This document shows, piece by piece, positions 51,105 through 59,132 of a stretch of DNA of 64,000 nucleotides. This stretch comes from an uncultured Treponema sp. (GTDB lineage: Bacteria; Spirochaetota; Spirochaetia; Treponematales; Treponemataceae). The position numbers and the translations under genes are program-made. Location of the stretch: the NCBI GenBank assembly GCA_945877425.1, contig CAMCRZ010000012.1:1-64000 (forward strand), read 5' to 3'. The notes beneath the pieces are model-generated. The model was not told the origin of the DNA. It was given only the letters and a program-made list of their open reading frames with translations, and did no database searches. Within the stretch, counting starts at the first letter, position 1, and each line of letters begins with the position of its first letter.

Positions 51105-52133
51105 TTAGTTTACAGTGTTTTGCTCAAGGTAAGAACTAAATATCCGTTTATATTCAGCACAACTTTCCGCCTGAACAATCTGTTTCCTTAAAGAAGCGCC
51201 TCCTTTTATTCCGGAACTGTACGCACAGAACTTTTTGCGCATCTGCAGACAGGCTGCCCTTTCGCCCTGAACTTCTACATTCAGATACAATTCCCTAAAA
51301 CCGGCAGCAAGCCTTTCCTGCAAAGTTTCCATACTGTAACTTCCTGTAAGAAGATATTCTTTTGTCCGCTTAAACAAAAAAGGATCGCCCATTGCACCTC
51401 TTGCAAACATAACGGCATCAACACCAGTTTCTTCAAGCATTTGCCTTGCAGTTTCAGGAGTAGATGCATCACCGCTTCCGAAAACAGGAATTTTTCCGTT
51501 AACGAATTCAACAAGCTGCCTTACAATGTTCCAGTCAGAATGTCCGGCATAACCTTGAGCTTTTGTTCTTGCGTGAATTGTAATTCCATCAGCGCCGGCT
51601 TTTAATGCAGCTTCAGCACATTCTTTCCACGTTATGGAAGAAGAATCCCAGCCGCTTCTAATTTTTACAGTTACAGGAACATTTCCCCTTTCCTGATGTT
51701 CAGAAGCGTATTTAATGGAAGCATCTTTTACAGCCTTTACTATTGAATACAAACGCTCCGGCTCTTTAGTAAGCATACTTCCTGCACCGCTTTTAGTTAT
51801 TTTAGGAACAGGACAGCCGCCGTTTATATCAATTACGTCACAGTCAGTTCTTTCCAGAACAAGAGGAACAGCCCTTGCCATAACATCACCGTTTCCGCCA
51901 AAAATCTGGACAGCATAATGCTTTTCTGCAGGCGACTTAAGCATAAGTTCTTCTGTTTTTCCAGAACCACGTGTCAAGGCTTCAGCACTGACCATTTCCG
52001 TTGTACAAAATGATGCACCGCACTCAACGCATAAAGTTCTAAAAGCACGATCGCTGTATCCGGCAATAGGAGCAAGAAAGAGGTTTCCTTCTAATTCAAC
52101 GTTTCCGATTTTTACAGGGTGATATAAATCCAT
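51105..52133 (-). CDS. dusB: tRNA-dihydrouridine synthase
   Basis: A 342-residue FMN-dependent reductase that makes dihydrouridine in tRNA. N-terminal FLAPIAGYSDRAFRTLCVE (residues about 18-37), INGGCPVPKITKSGAGS near residue 97 with the catalytic cysteine, VTVKIRSGWD near residue 145 and GITIHARTKAQGYAGHSDW near residue 180. The spacing fits DusB. It starts three bases after the tatD stop, so the two are coupled. Confidence 0.95.
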   Translation of the reverse strand: MDLYHPVKIGNVELEGNLFLAPIAGYSDRAFRTLCVECGASFCTTEMVSAEALTRGSGKTEELMLKSPAEKHYAVQIFGGNGDVMARAVPLVLERTDCDVIDINGGCPVPKITKSGAGSMLTKEPERLYSIVKAVKDASIKYASEHQERGNVPVTVKIRSGWDSSSITWKECAEAALKAGADGITIHARTKAQGYAGHSDWNIVRQLVEFVNGKIPVFGSGDASTPETARQMLEETGVDAVMFARGAMGDPFLFKRTKEYLLTGSYSMETLQERLAAGFRELYLNVEVQGERAACLQMRKKFCAYSSGIKGGASLRKQIVQAESCAEYKRIFSSYLEQNTVN

Positions 52134-52136
52134 AAA

Positions 52137-52919
52137 CTACTCTGGCAAGCCAAAGATTTTGCAGCTGTTTTTCCAAAGCTGATCTGCCAAAGGTTCAAGT
52201 TCCATTTCAAGCATTTCGGCAAGGAATTTTGCAGTTGAAGGAAGCATTGCAGGCATAGTGCGCTTTTTTTCACGGAATTCAGTTGGAATCATAAACGGAC
52301 TTTCTGTTTCTATTAACATTCTGTCCAGAGGAACTTTAAATACAGTTTCGTGAAGGTTCCGTGCATTCTTGTAAGTAAGATTTCCTGCAAAAGAAAAGTA
52401 AACGTTAAGTCCTGCATCAAGACACATCTGTGCATAAGCTGCATCTTCGCTGTAACAGTGAAAAATTGCACCTTTTGAAGGAATTCTGTCTTTAAGGATA
52501 TCAAAAATATCTTTGCCTGCTTCACGATTGTGAATTATTACAGGAAGATTATGACTTTGGGCAAGTTCAAGCTGTGTAATGAAAAGTTCAATCTGACGAC
52601 GCTTGTCTCCGTACTGCTTGTAGTAGTCAAGACCAGTTTCTCCTATTGCTACAACGTTTGGAAGAGAAACGCTTTCTTCTATAGTTTTAATCCAGTCGCT
52701 TCCAGGAGTATTTACTTCAGAAGGACCTACACCTACAGCATGATAAACACCCTTTTTTGACTTTAAAATGTTGTATTCCTTTTTAAATTCGTGAAGGGAA
52801 TTATTAATGCTTATGATTCTTGAAACACCGGCACTTTTTGCCTGTAAAAGAACGCGTAATTGTTCAACGGGATCATCGTAAATCAACCCGATGTGGGCAT
52901 GAGTATCAAAAAATTGCAT
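52137..52919 (-). CDS. tatD: TatD-family hydrolase
   Basis: 260 residues from the ATG at 52919, preceded by AGGA seven bases upstream; an earlier in-frame start at 52976 would add 19 unlikely residues and precede the promoter. A TIM-barrel metal-dependent DNase: FFDTHAHIGL at the N-terminus, AIGETGLDYYKQYG near residue 95 (metal ligands), IIHNREAG near residue 136, IFHCYSED near residue 158 and LIETESPFM near residue 205. It is first in a two-gene unit with dusB. Confidence 0.94.
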   Translation of the reverse strand: MQFFDTHAHIGLIYDDPVEQLRVLLQAKSAGVSRIISINNSLHEFKKEYNILKSKKGVYHAVGVGPSEVNTPGSDWIKTIEESVSLPNVVAIGETGLDYYKQYGDKRRQIELFITQLELAQSHNLPVIIHNREAGKDIFDILKDRIPSKGAIFHCYSEDAAYAQMCLDAGLNVYFSFAGNLTYKNARNLHETVFKVPLDRMLIETESPFMIPTEFREKKRTMPAMLPSTAKFLAEMLEMELEPLADQLWKNSCKIFGLPE

Positions 52920-52935
52920 GGCTTTATCCTTAAGA

Positions 52936-52964
52936 ATTATATTGTTCAGGAAAAGAGGTTTTAA
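52936..52964 (-). promoter_or_regulatory. tatD-dusB promoter
   Basis: TTAAAA (52964-52959), a 17-base spacer and TATAAT (52941-52936); it lies after the alternative start at 52976, which supports the ATG at 52919. Confidence 0.65.
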
Positions 52965-53161
52965 TATGGTACACAATTATTTACGTGTGGAACTGATAAT
53001 CCAACTGATTTGTTTACTTACTGAACTTGTACCGATTTTAAATAGACTTTTCCAGATAAACTTCAAGTTTTCTACTTTCTATACCGATAAAATAACATAG
53101 TAATGTTCTCAAGTCAATAAAAAATTGTAACATAATGGCATTTTGGACACCTTCAACTTGT

Positions 53162-53190
53162 TTGACCAAAACACAACCTTATGCTATAAT
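53162..53190 (+). promoter_or_regulatory. promoter of the M23-bactofilin-YaaR-PSP1 operon
   Basis: TTGACC (53162-53167), a 17-base spacer and TATAAT (53185-53190). It lies between two possible starts of the first gene and so decides for the TTG at 53215. Confidence 0.78.
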
Positions 53191-53214
53191 TGCGTGATAT
53201 TTTGGAGATTTATT

Positions 53215-54228
53215 TTGGCACGTACCAGAAGATATAAAAAACTAGAAAAGAGCTTAGTTTCCCGCATAATGCATGGTATTGGACTGTTCTTTACAAAAAT
53301 AGGACACGGATTTGCCAGCATCTTTAAAATCTTTGACGAAAAACTCACTATAATGATTGTTCCTCATGCACAGGGACGTGTTTTAAATTTTCAGACTAAC
53401 GTTTTTGCCTTAATACTCGGCATTCTTGTAATATGCGGAATTTTAGGTTCGTTTGTTTACTTCAACAAGCAGAACGCTGCCACAATAGTTGAAATCAGCA
53501 GATTAAGGGAAGAAAATAAAGAAAATCTTGCCAGTTTTGATGAACTTAGAGACGGAACGCACAATCTTCTTCCTGCAGTTAAAAAATTCCAGACAGCTTT
53601 ATCACAGACACTTTCAAAACTCGGTTTAAATCAAAGTTCCAGCGTTTCAAATGCTTCCGGCAGAAACAGCGACCTTGCTTCTTTATTCGACACTCAGGAC
53701 ATTACAACAGGAACTTTAAAAGAAACTTCTGACATAAGGCAGCTTACATCTTATCTGGAAAGTACAGTTCAGCCTATTGAGCAGATAGGTAAGATGCTTG
53801 AAAATCAGTCTTCACTTTTTACAGATATTCCTAACATCTGGCCGCTTAAAAACGGAATAGGTCATATTTCAATGGAATTTGGTCAGACAATTCACCCTAT
53901 TACACAGCAATGGTACATTCACAAAGGGCTGGACTTCAGTACATGGCGTTCCGGCGATCCAATCGTTGCTACGGCTAACGGTCAGGTTGTTACAGTTGGA
54001 TATGACGACAGTTTCGGCAACAATATAATCATCAAGCACAAATACGGAATTTATACACGTTACGCTCATCTTTCTACAACAAGAGTCCGCAAAGGTGACA
54101 CTGTAACTCAAGGTCAAGTTATAGGCAATATAGGCAGCACAGGAATTGTAACAGGTCCTCATCTTCATTACGAAGTTCACATTGGCTCTGATGTTGTTGA
54201 TCCTGCTAAATACATTAACGTTAAGTAA
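53215..54228 (+). CDS. M23-family metallopeptidase, membrane-anchored
   Basis: 337 residues from the TTG at 53215, behind GGAGA and downstream of the promoter. The N-terminus is basic (ARTRRYKKLEK), followed by a cytoplasmic stretch, a membrane helix near residues 66-85 (FALILGILVICGILGSFVYF), a coiled-coil region (about 95-200) and a C-terminal LytM/M23 domain. Zinc ligands are complete: H-x3-D in HKGLDFS, plus HLHYEV near the end. It should cut peptide cross-links in peptidoglycan. It is the first gene of a unit with bactofilin, YaaR and PSP1 genes, resembling the treponemal gene order I recall. Confidence 0.92.
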   Translation: MARTRRYKKLEKSLVSRIMHGIGLFFTKIGHGFASIFKIFDEKLTIMIVPHAQGRVLNFQTNVFALILGILVICGILGSFVYFNKQNAATIVEISRLREENKENLASFDELRDGTHNLLPAVKKFQTALSQTLSKLGLNQSSSVSNASGRNSDLASLFDTQDITTGTLKETSDIRQLTSYLESTVQPIEQIGKMLENQSSLFTDIPNIWPLKNGIGHISMEFGQTIHPITQQWYIHKGLDFSTWRSGDPIVATANGQVVTVGYDDSFGNNIIIKHKYGIYTRYAHLSTTRVRKGDTVTQGQVIGNIGSTGIVTGPHLHYEVHIGSDVVDPAKYINVK

Positions 54229-54235
54229 TCAGTTT

Positions 54236-54649
54236 ATGGCTATTTTTAATGATGATATTTCTATTAACAGTTTAATCGGACATGGGTCTTTTATAAAAGG
54301 TGATATTAAGATTAACGGCTTTACAAGAATAGACGGCGATCTTGACGGAAACCTTGAAACTCACGGCAATGTGATTATAGGAGAAAAAGCCCGCATTAAC
54401 GGAAACATTACGGCCCGTTCAATTACAGTTGGCGGTGTTGTAAAGGGAAATATTATTGCGCCAGAATCCGTTCATCTTCTTTCAACAAGTACAGTAATTG
54501 GTGATATTCAGACTCACAGGCTTCGTGCTGAAGAAGACGTTGTCATTAACGGTCACTGCATTTCACTTTCTGATGAAACTGCGTATTCCAATTCAGTTTC
54601 CGAGTGGCAGAACCAGCAGGCTATTACTTCTAAATCTTTAAAATTTTAG
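54236..54649 (+). CDS. bactofilin
   Basis: 137 residues from the ATG at 54236, eight bases after the peptidase stop; no ribosome site, so it is probably coupled. A right-handed beta-helix polymer protein: SINSLIGHGSFIKGDIKING, FTRIDGDLDGNLET, NVIIGEKARINGNITARS and VGGVVKGNIIAPE show the regular six-residue turns of bactofilins. In other bacteria bactofilins position wall enzymes and shape the cell; pairing with an M23 peptidase is the common arrangement (as in Helicobacter CcmA/Csd). It may guide spirochaete cell shape or flagellar-bundle related wall growth. Confidence 0.94.
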   Translation: MAIFNDDISINSLIGHGSFIKGDIKINGFTRIDGDLDGNLETHGNVIIGEKARINGNITARSITVGGVVKGNIIAPESVHLLSTSTVIGDIQTHRLRAEEDVVINGHCISLSDETAYSNSVSEWQNQQAITSKSLKF

Positions 54650-54665
54650 TGTAAACGAGTGTTCT

Positions 54666-55217
54666 ATGGAAGTTACGCCTTTAAATGTCTTTAATTACGC
54701 CGCACAATTTGCTTCCACATCTCAAAAAACTGAAACTAAAAAAACAGACAAAACTAAACGAAAAGCATTTGAATCTGCCATTGAACAAAGCAAAGCAGAA
54801 CTGAAACTTAAAGAAGAAGGTTTTCCGCCGGAAATTGCCGGTCTTGAAGTAGAAGAAGCAGCCGTTTATTTACGTGATCAGGCGGAAATTGCAGCTGACA
54901 CTTTACGGGAAAATATGCTTCCGGAAAATTTTTCTGAGTTTAAGAAAAAAGTTTCTGTTTTTATAAAATACGTTGAAAAGAATAATTTTAAAGTTACTTC
55001 GGAAAAACGTTTTGTAAGAGATCCAAACACTCGCTTAAAAGTTCCAATGCGTGACAGAAAAGGCAGGGAAGTTCCTCCTCGTGTTCAGATTCAGATTATA
55101 AATCAGTCTTTAGACGAGCTTACAAAATATTTTCTTTACGAACAGAAAGACACTTTTAAAATGCTTTCTAAAATTAAAGAAATAAGCGGTATGCTTGTAG
55201 ACTTGATGGCGTCTTAA
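54666..55217 (+). CDS. YaaR-family (DUF327) protein
   Basis: A 183-residue helical, highly charged protein without membrane segments. The order of features fits YaaR: KRKAFESAIEQSKAEL near residue 31, a central helix VEEAAVYLRDQAEIAADTL, and KYVEKNNFKVTSEKRF followed by NQSLDELTKYFL. The function of YaaR is not settled. In Bacillus subtilis yaaR neighbours yaaT (PSP1/RicT) and here the PSP1 gene follows directly, so the neighbourhood is conserved across phyla. Confidence 0.85.
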   Translation: MEVTPLNVFNYAAQFASTSQKTETKKTDKTKRKAFESAIEQSKAELKLKEEGFPPEIAGLEVEEAAVYLRDQAEIAADTLRENMLPENFSEFKKKVSVFIKYVEKNNFKVTSEKRFVRDPNTRLKVPMRDRKGREVPPRVQIQIINQSLDELTKYFLYEQKDTFKMLSKIKEISGMLVDLMAS

Positions 55218-55243
55218 AAGTTATTATTTTATCAGGAGTTTTT

Positions 55244-56164
55244 ATGTCAGATATTTTTGAGCAAGACATAGACAAAGAAAATGAAGATCTTTCTTCTTTA
55301 GAGGATGACAATATCACTGTTGAAAGTGACGGGCATTTTATTTTTCCGGATGAACTTTATAAACTTAAGCTGGAATATTCAAACGAAGGCATTTACGCAA
55401 CTATTCCTGAAGGAATGGAACTTAAAGATAATGATTTTGTAATTATTCCTACACGATACGGAAACGACCTTGCCAGAAATCTTGGACGAGCCGTTACACC
55501 TGTTGGAATTAAGCCGGCAGATGTTGTGGAAGTTTCACGAATTGCTTCTGCTGATGATTTAAACCACGCTAAAACTTTGCTTGAAAAGGAAAAAGAAGCA
55601 TTTTCTATTTTCAGGGAAAAAGTTGAACAGCACAAACTTGACATGAAGCTTATTTCAGTGCACTTTCTTGTTGGTGAGCAGAAAGCATTGTTTTTCTTTA
55701 GCAGCGAAAACCGTGTAGATTTCCGTGAACTTGTAAAGGATTTAGTTTCTGTTTTTAAGATGCGCATTGAATTACGTCAGATAGGCGTAAGAGATGAAAG
55801 CCGAATTACAGGCGGACTTGGTGTTTGCGGAAGACCTTACTGCTGCAATTCCGTAAGTGACAGACTTCGTCCTGTAAGCATCAGAATGGCAAAAGAACAA
55901 AACTTAAGCTTGAATTCCATGAAGATAAGCGGACAGTGCGGCAGACTTTTGTGCTGCTTAAGTTACGAATACGACTGGTACGCTCAGGCAAGAAAGAATT
56001 TACCTTCTGAAGGAATACGCCTTTACTACGACGGAACGAATTTCCGTGTTATAGAAGTTAACCCTATTACTTCAATGGTAAAAATGGCTGGCGAAGACGG
56101 AAGGCTTCTGGAAGTAAACGCAAAACGTTTTGTAAAAGACGGCAACCGCTGGAAGATAAACTAA
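55244..56164 (+). CDS. PSP1-domain protein (RicT/YaaT-like)
   Basis: A 306-residue cytoplasmic protein. The PSP1 domain shows cysteine clusters GVCGRPYCCN and GQCGRLLCCLSYE (around residues 196-240), the same cysteine-rich signature as Bacillus RicT, which in a three-protein complex carries iron-sulfur clusters and controls RNase Y maturation of mRNA. An N-terminal extension of about 30 acidic residues precedes it. GGAG precedes the ATG. Last gene of the M23-bactofilin-YaaR-PSP1 unit; convergent with a methyltransferase gene. Confidence 0.92.
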   Translation: MSDIFEQDIDKENEDLSSLEDDNITVESDGHFIFPDELYKLKLEYSNEGIYATIPEGMELKDNDFVIIPTRYGNDLARNLGRAVTPVGIKPADVVEVSRIASADDLNHAKTLLEKEKEAFSIFREKVEQHKLDMKLISVHFLVGEQKALFFFSSENRVDFRELVKDLVSVFKMRIELRQIGVRDESRITGGLGVCGRPYCCNSVSDRLRPVSIRMAKEQNLSLNSMKISGQCGRLLCCLSYEYDWYAQARKNLPSEGIRLYYDGTNFRVIEVNPITSMVKMAGEDGRLLEVNAKRFVKDGNRWKIN

Positions 56165-56168
56165 AGCT

Positions 56169-56909
56169 TTACAAACTCAAAACTGCAACAAGTTTCTGAC
56201 TGTCACTGCTGAAAGGTGATTTTTTGTAATCAGCGTAGAACTCTGTGTTTTTAAAACCGGCTTTTTTTGCAAGCTCTTTTATTTCATCAGGGAAAATAAG
56301 GCAGACAGGCACATTGTTCATTATCTGCAGAAGGCGTCCATTTCCTGTTTCCAGATTTTGCGCAAGAACAAATTCATTTTCTCTTTTTCCAGTGGCGCTT
56401 ATTTCCGAAAAAAGCTTTACCCTAAGGCTTTCTCTTACAGGAAGCTGAATCATGGATTTGCCCTTGTAGTTGGAAAAATTATAAAGTTCCAGAACAAGTT
56501 TGCCTTTTTCTGTCAAAAGTTTTTTTGCATCAGTGAAGAATTTTTCAATAAGATTTAAATCTTTAAAAAATACAATGCTGCTGTTAAGGCAGGCTATTAC
56601 GTTGTAAAATCCTTTTCCTAAATAGCGGGCAATGTCTTCGTATTTCATCTGGAAAAATCTGATGGATTCAAACTGACTGTGCTTTTTTAAATTTGCTGAA
56701 TGAAGAATTTCAGCACATGAGTCCACACCAGTTACATCAATTCCTTCTTTTGCAAGATAATTTTCAAAAACTCCCGTTCTGCAATTTATGCGCAGGTACT
56801 TTAAAGGCTGTAAAAAATCAGTTGTAAAGTTTTTAAAAAAATCTTTCTGACTCTCCGAAACTGGAAAAAGTTCATCATAGTATTCAATAATATTTTGGAT
56901 GTTTTCCAT
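56169..56909 (-). CDS. class I SAM-dependent methyltransferase, unknown substrate
   Basis: A 246-residue protein with a methyltransferase-like N-terminal half: LKYLRINCRTGVFENYLAKE in place of the usual G-x-G-x-G loop near residue 37 (the loop reads INCRTGVFE), DVTGVDSCAEIL near residue 58 and the motif VIACLNSSIVFF near residue 104. The degenerate motif I makes the AdoMet assignment tentative, but the fold pattern (D at the end of strand 2, hydrophobic strand 4) is right. No ribosome site is distinct. The substrate cannot be inferred. Confidence 0.72.
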   Translation of the reverse strand: MENIQNIIEYYDELFPVSESQKDFFKNFTTDFLQPLKYLRINCRTGVFENYLAKEGIDVTGVDSCAEILHSANLKKHSQFESIRFFQMKYEDIARYLGKGFYNVIACLNSSIVFFKDLNLIEKFFTDAKKLLTEKGKLVLELYNFSNYKGKSMIQLPVRESLRVKLFSEISATGKRENEFVLAQNLETGNGRLLQIMNNVPVCLIFPDEIKELAKKAGFKNTEFYADYKKSPFSSDSQKLVAVLSL

Positions 56910-56948
56910 AAAAATATTATATGTTCACAAATTAATTTTTGCAAATTT

Positions 56949-59132
56949 TTATTTTACCGTGTAAGAAACAGTTTTTGCTTCTCCGTTACATTCAACTGTA
57001 ACAAAATGATTTCCTTTTTCAAGCGGAATGTTCCAGTAAAAAGGTTGGCTCTTTTCACAGACAAACTTTCCGTCAGCGTAAAGTGATGCAGTCGGGCTGC
57101 TTCCTCCAACAGCTTCTATTCTTAAAAACTGCACTGAAGGCGGAAGACTTAGGTCGTAGAAGAAAAGTGAATTGTTCCTTGGATACGTTATTTCCAAAGG
57201 TCCTGCTTCCTGAGAAATTTCTCCTGCATTATTTTTGCCGTTTAACCAGTGCTGATATTCTGTAGGATAATAAACTTTAACTGTTCCCTTTTCCATTCTG
57301 TGCCAAGAACATTCCTGAAAACGCTTATCACTTAGCTTTGAATAAAATTCTTTTGTAACAGAAGGACAGTTTTTGCCGGCTTTCATTCCCGAAAGAACGC
57401 ACACGTCAATTTTTTCATAACTTTCAGGGCTTTTGAATTTTTGAGCGCCATATTCTGCCGTTAAGTAATCAAGGGTTTTTCTTACAATAAGTGCCGGAAT
57501 GCTGCTGCCTGTTTTTCCCACAACTGTCTGACCTTCGAAATTTCCCATCCAGACTCCTGCGGTAAAATTTGAAGTTGAACCTAATGCAATAATATTTTGA
57601 AATTGATTTGACGTTCCTGTTTTAAACATACAAGGATAATCAGTCTGGAAAACTTTTGCGAAACCAAACCCAAGCTTTCTTGAAGCATCATCACTTAAAA
57701 TGTCGCACATAATTCTTGCTGTATCTTTAGAAATTACTTTTTGCATTGAAGGCTTGAAAGAAGAACTGCAGCTTAAAAACTGTGTATTTTCCAGAATATT
57801 TCCGTCGTTTGCAAAAATGCTGAATGCCTTGACCATTTCGTAAAGCGTAACTTCGCTGGAACCAAGTGCAAGAGAAAGTCCTGTAGACTGGCGTGTTCCT
57901 TCAAGAGATGTGTAGCCTGCTTTCTGGAGAAAATCCATATAATTAGTTACGCCAAGCCTGTTTAAAAGATAAACTGCAGGAACATTTAAACTTGAACCTA
58001 ATGCAACTCTAAAGCGCACAGGCCCGTTGTAACCGTTGTTGAAATTAAGGGGAATATAAACTCCTTCTCCACCGTAACTTTGTGGAATGTCCGGTAAAAT
58101 GCTGGAAGGAGGAAATCCGTTTTCTAAAGCAAATGCATAAAGTAAAGGTTTCATGGAGCTTCCCGGTTGATTTTTTACAAGAACGCCGTCAATTTGTCCT
58201 GAGTTGTCATCATCAAAAAAATCAGCATTGCCAAGCCAGGCTATAATTTCTCCAGTCTGATTGTTTATTACAAAAGCTGCACCGTTATGAATTCGTGAGC
58301 TGGAATTTTTTTCTATTTCACAGAGCAGTTCATTCTGGATAAGCTTTATGAGATTTAAATCTACGGAAAGTGTAAGCTGCGGCGGAATTACCTGATTTTT
58401 AAGCTTGTATTCTTTTATGACGTAATTTATAAAATGAGGCGCTTCAAAAGGATAAGTGAAAGTTTTTTCCGGTGCATAATCTTTTGGGCGTCGTGGAATA
58501 AGTGCCAACGTTTTAATCTGCTCTTCCGTAAGCTGCGATGGTTCTGCTGAATAAAATGTTCTGGCAGCACTTGCAGCTCCTTCAATCTGGTTTCCGAAAG
58601 GCAGATTGTTTATGTAAAGTTCAAGTATTTCTTTTTTAGAAAGTTTTGCTTCAAGGTGACAGGCTTTTATTGCTTCGGAAATTTTTAATTTTAAACTTAC
58701 GCTTTCTTTTCTTGGAGAAATAATTCTTACAAGCTGCATTGTAATAGTTGAAGCACCGCTTACAATTTTTTTAGATTTTCTGTTCTGAAAAAAAGCTCTT
58801 GCTATGGAAAAAAAATCAACTCCATTATGAGAATAAAAATTTTTATCTTCCTGATTTATAAATTCCTGAATTAAAGAAGGCGGAAACTTTTCAAGTGGCA
58901 GATATTCTCTGTAAAGACCTTCTTCCAGCGGCATTATCTGAAGGAGCGTTCCGTTTTTGTCGTAAAACCTTGTGCTGTACTGATGATTTTTAAATTCTTC
59001 AAGTCCGCTGTAAGGAACAATTTTCAAAACTATTCTGAAAACAGTTACGGCTGAAAAATACAGCACCACTGCAATCAGAATAATTTTAAGAGGCAACGGA
59101 ATTTTTTTTATAAAATTCTTTACCTTTGTCAT
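56949..59132 (-). CDS. pbpC: penicillin-binding protein 1C
   Basis: A 727-residue bifunctional glycosyltransferase/transpeptidase. N-terminal membrane helix near residues 12-33; glycosyltransferase domain with QEDKNFYSHNGVDFFS near residue 91 and GASTITMQLVRII near 128; transpeptidase with the active serine in PGSSMKPLLYA near 325, S-x-N position SSLNVPAVY, and KTGTSNQFQN near 525; a C-terminal BiPBP_C-like beta domain of about 90 residues ends the chain. Its ATG overlaps the macroglobulin stop (ATGA at 59129-59132), so they are translationally coupled, the common bacterial pairing. Confidence 0.95.
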   Translation of the reverse strand: MTKVKNFIKKIPLPLKIILIAVVLYFSAVTVFRIVLKIVPYSGLEEFKNHQYSTRFYDKNGTLLQIMPLEEGLYREYLPLEKFPPSLIQEFINQEDKNFYSHNGVDFFSIARAFFQNRKSKKIVSGASTITMQLVRIISPRKESVSLKLKISEAIKACHLEAKLSKKEILELYINNLPFGNQIEGAASAARTFYSAEPSQLTEEQIKTLALIPRRPKDYAPEKTFTYPFEAPHFINYVIKEYKLKNQVIPPQLTLSVDLNLIKLIQNELLCEIEKNSSSRIHNGAAFVINNQTGEIIAWLGNADFFDDDNSGQIDGVLVKNQPGSSMKPLLYAFALENGFPPSSILPDIPQSYGGEGVYIPLNFNNGYNGPVRFRVALGSSLNVPAVYLLNRLGVTNYMDFLQKAGYTSLEGTRQSTGLSLALGSSEVTLYEMVKAFSIFANDGNILENTQFLSCSSSFKPSMQKVISKDTARIMCDILSDDASRKLGFGFAKVFQTDYPCMFKTGTSNQFQNIIALGSTSNFTAGVWMGNFEGQTVVGKTGSSIPALIVRKTLDYLTAEYGAQKFKSPESYEKIDVCVLSGMKAGKNCPSVTKEFYSKLSDKRFQECSWHRMEKGTVKVYYPTEYQHWLNGKNNAGEISQEAGPLEITYPRNNSLFFYDLSLPPSVQFLRIEAVGGSSPTASLYADGKFVCEKSQPFYWNIPLEKGNHFVTVECNGEAKTVSYTVK

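Noticed and set aside
52918-53100. Small plus-strand open frame in the tatD - M23 gap
   Set aside because: No ribosome site or family resemblance; overlaps the tatD promoter and start.
53143-53214. Upstream extension of the M23 peptidase
   Set aside because: The promoter (53162-53190) lies inside it, and GGAGA fits the TTG at 53215.
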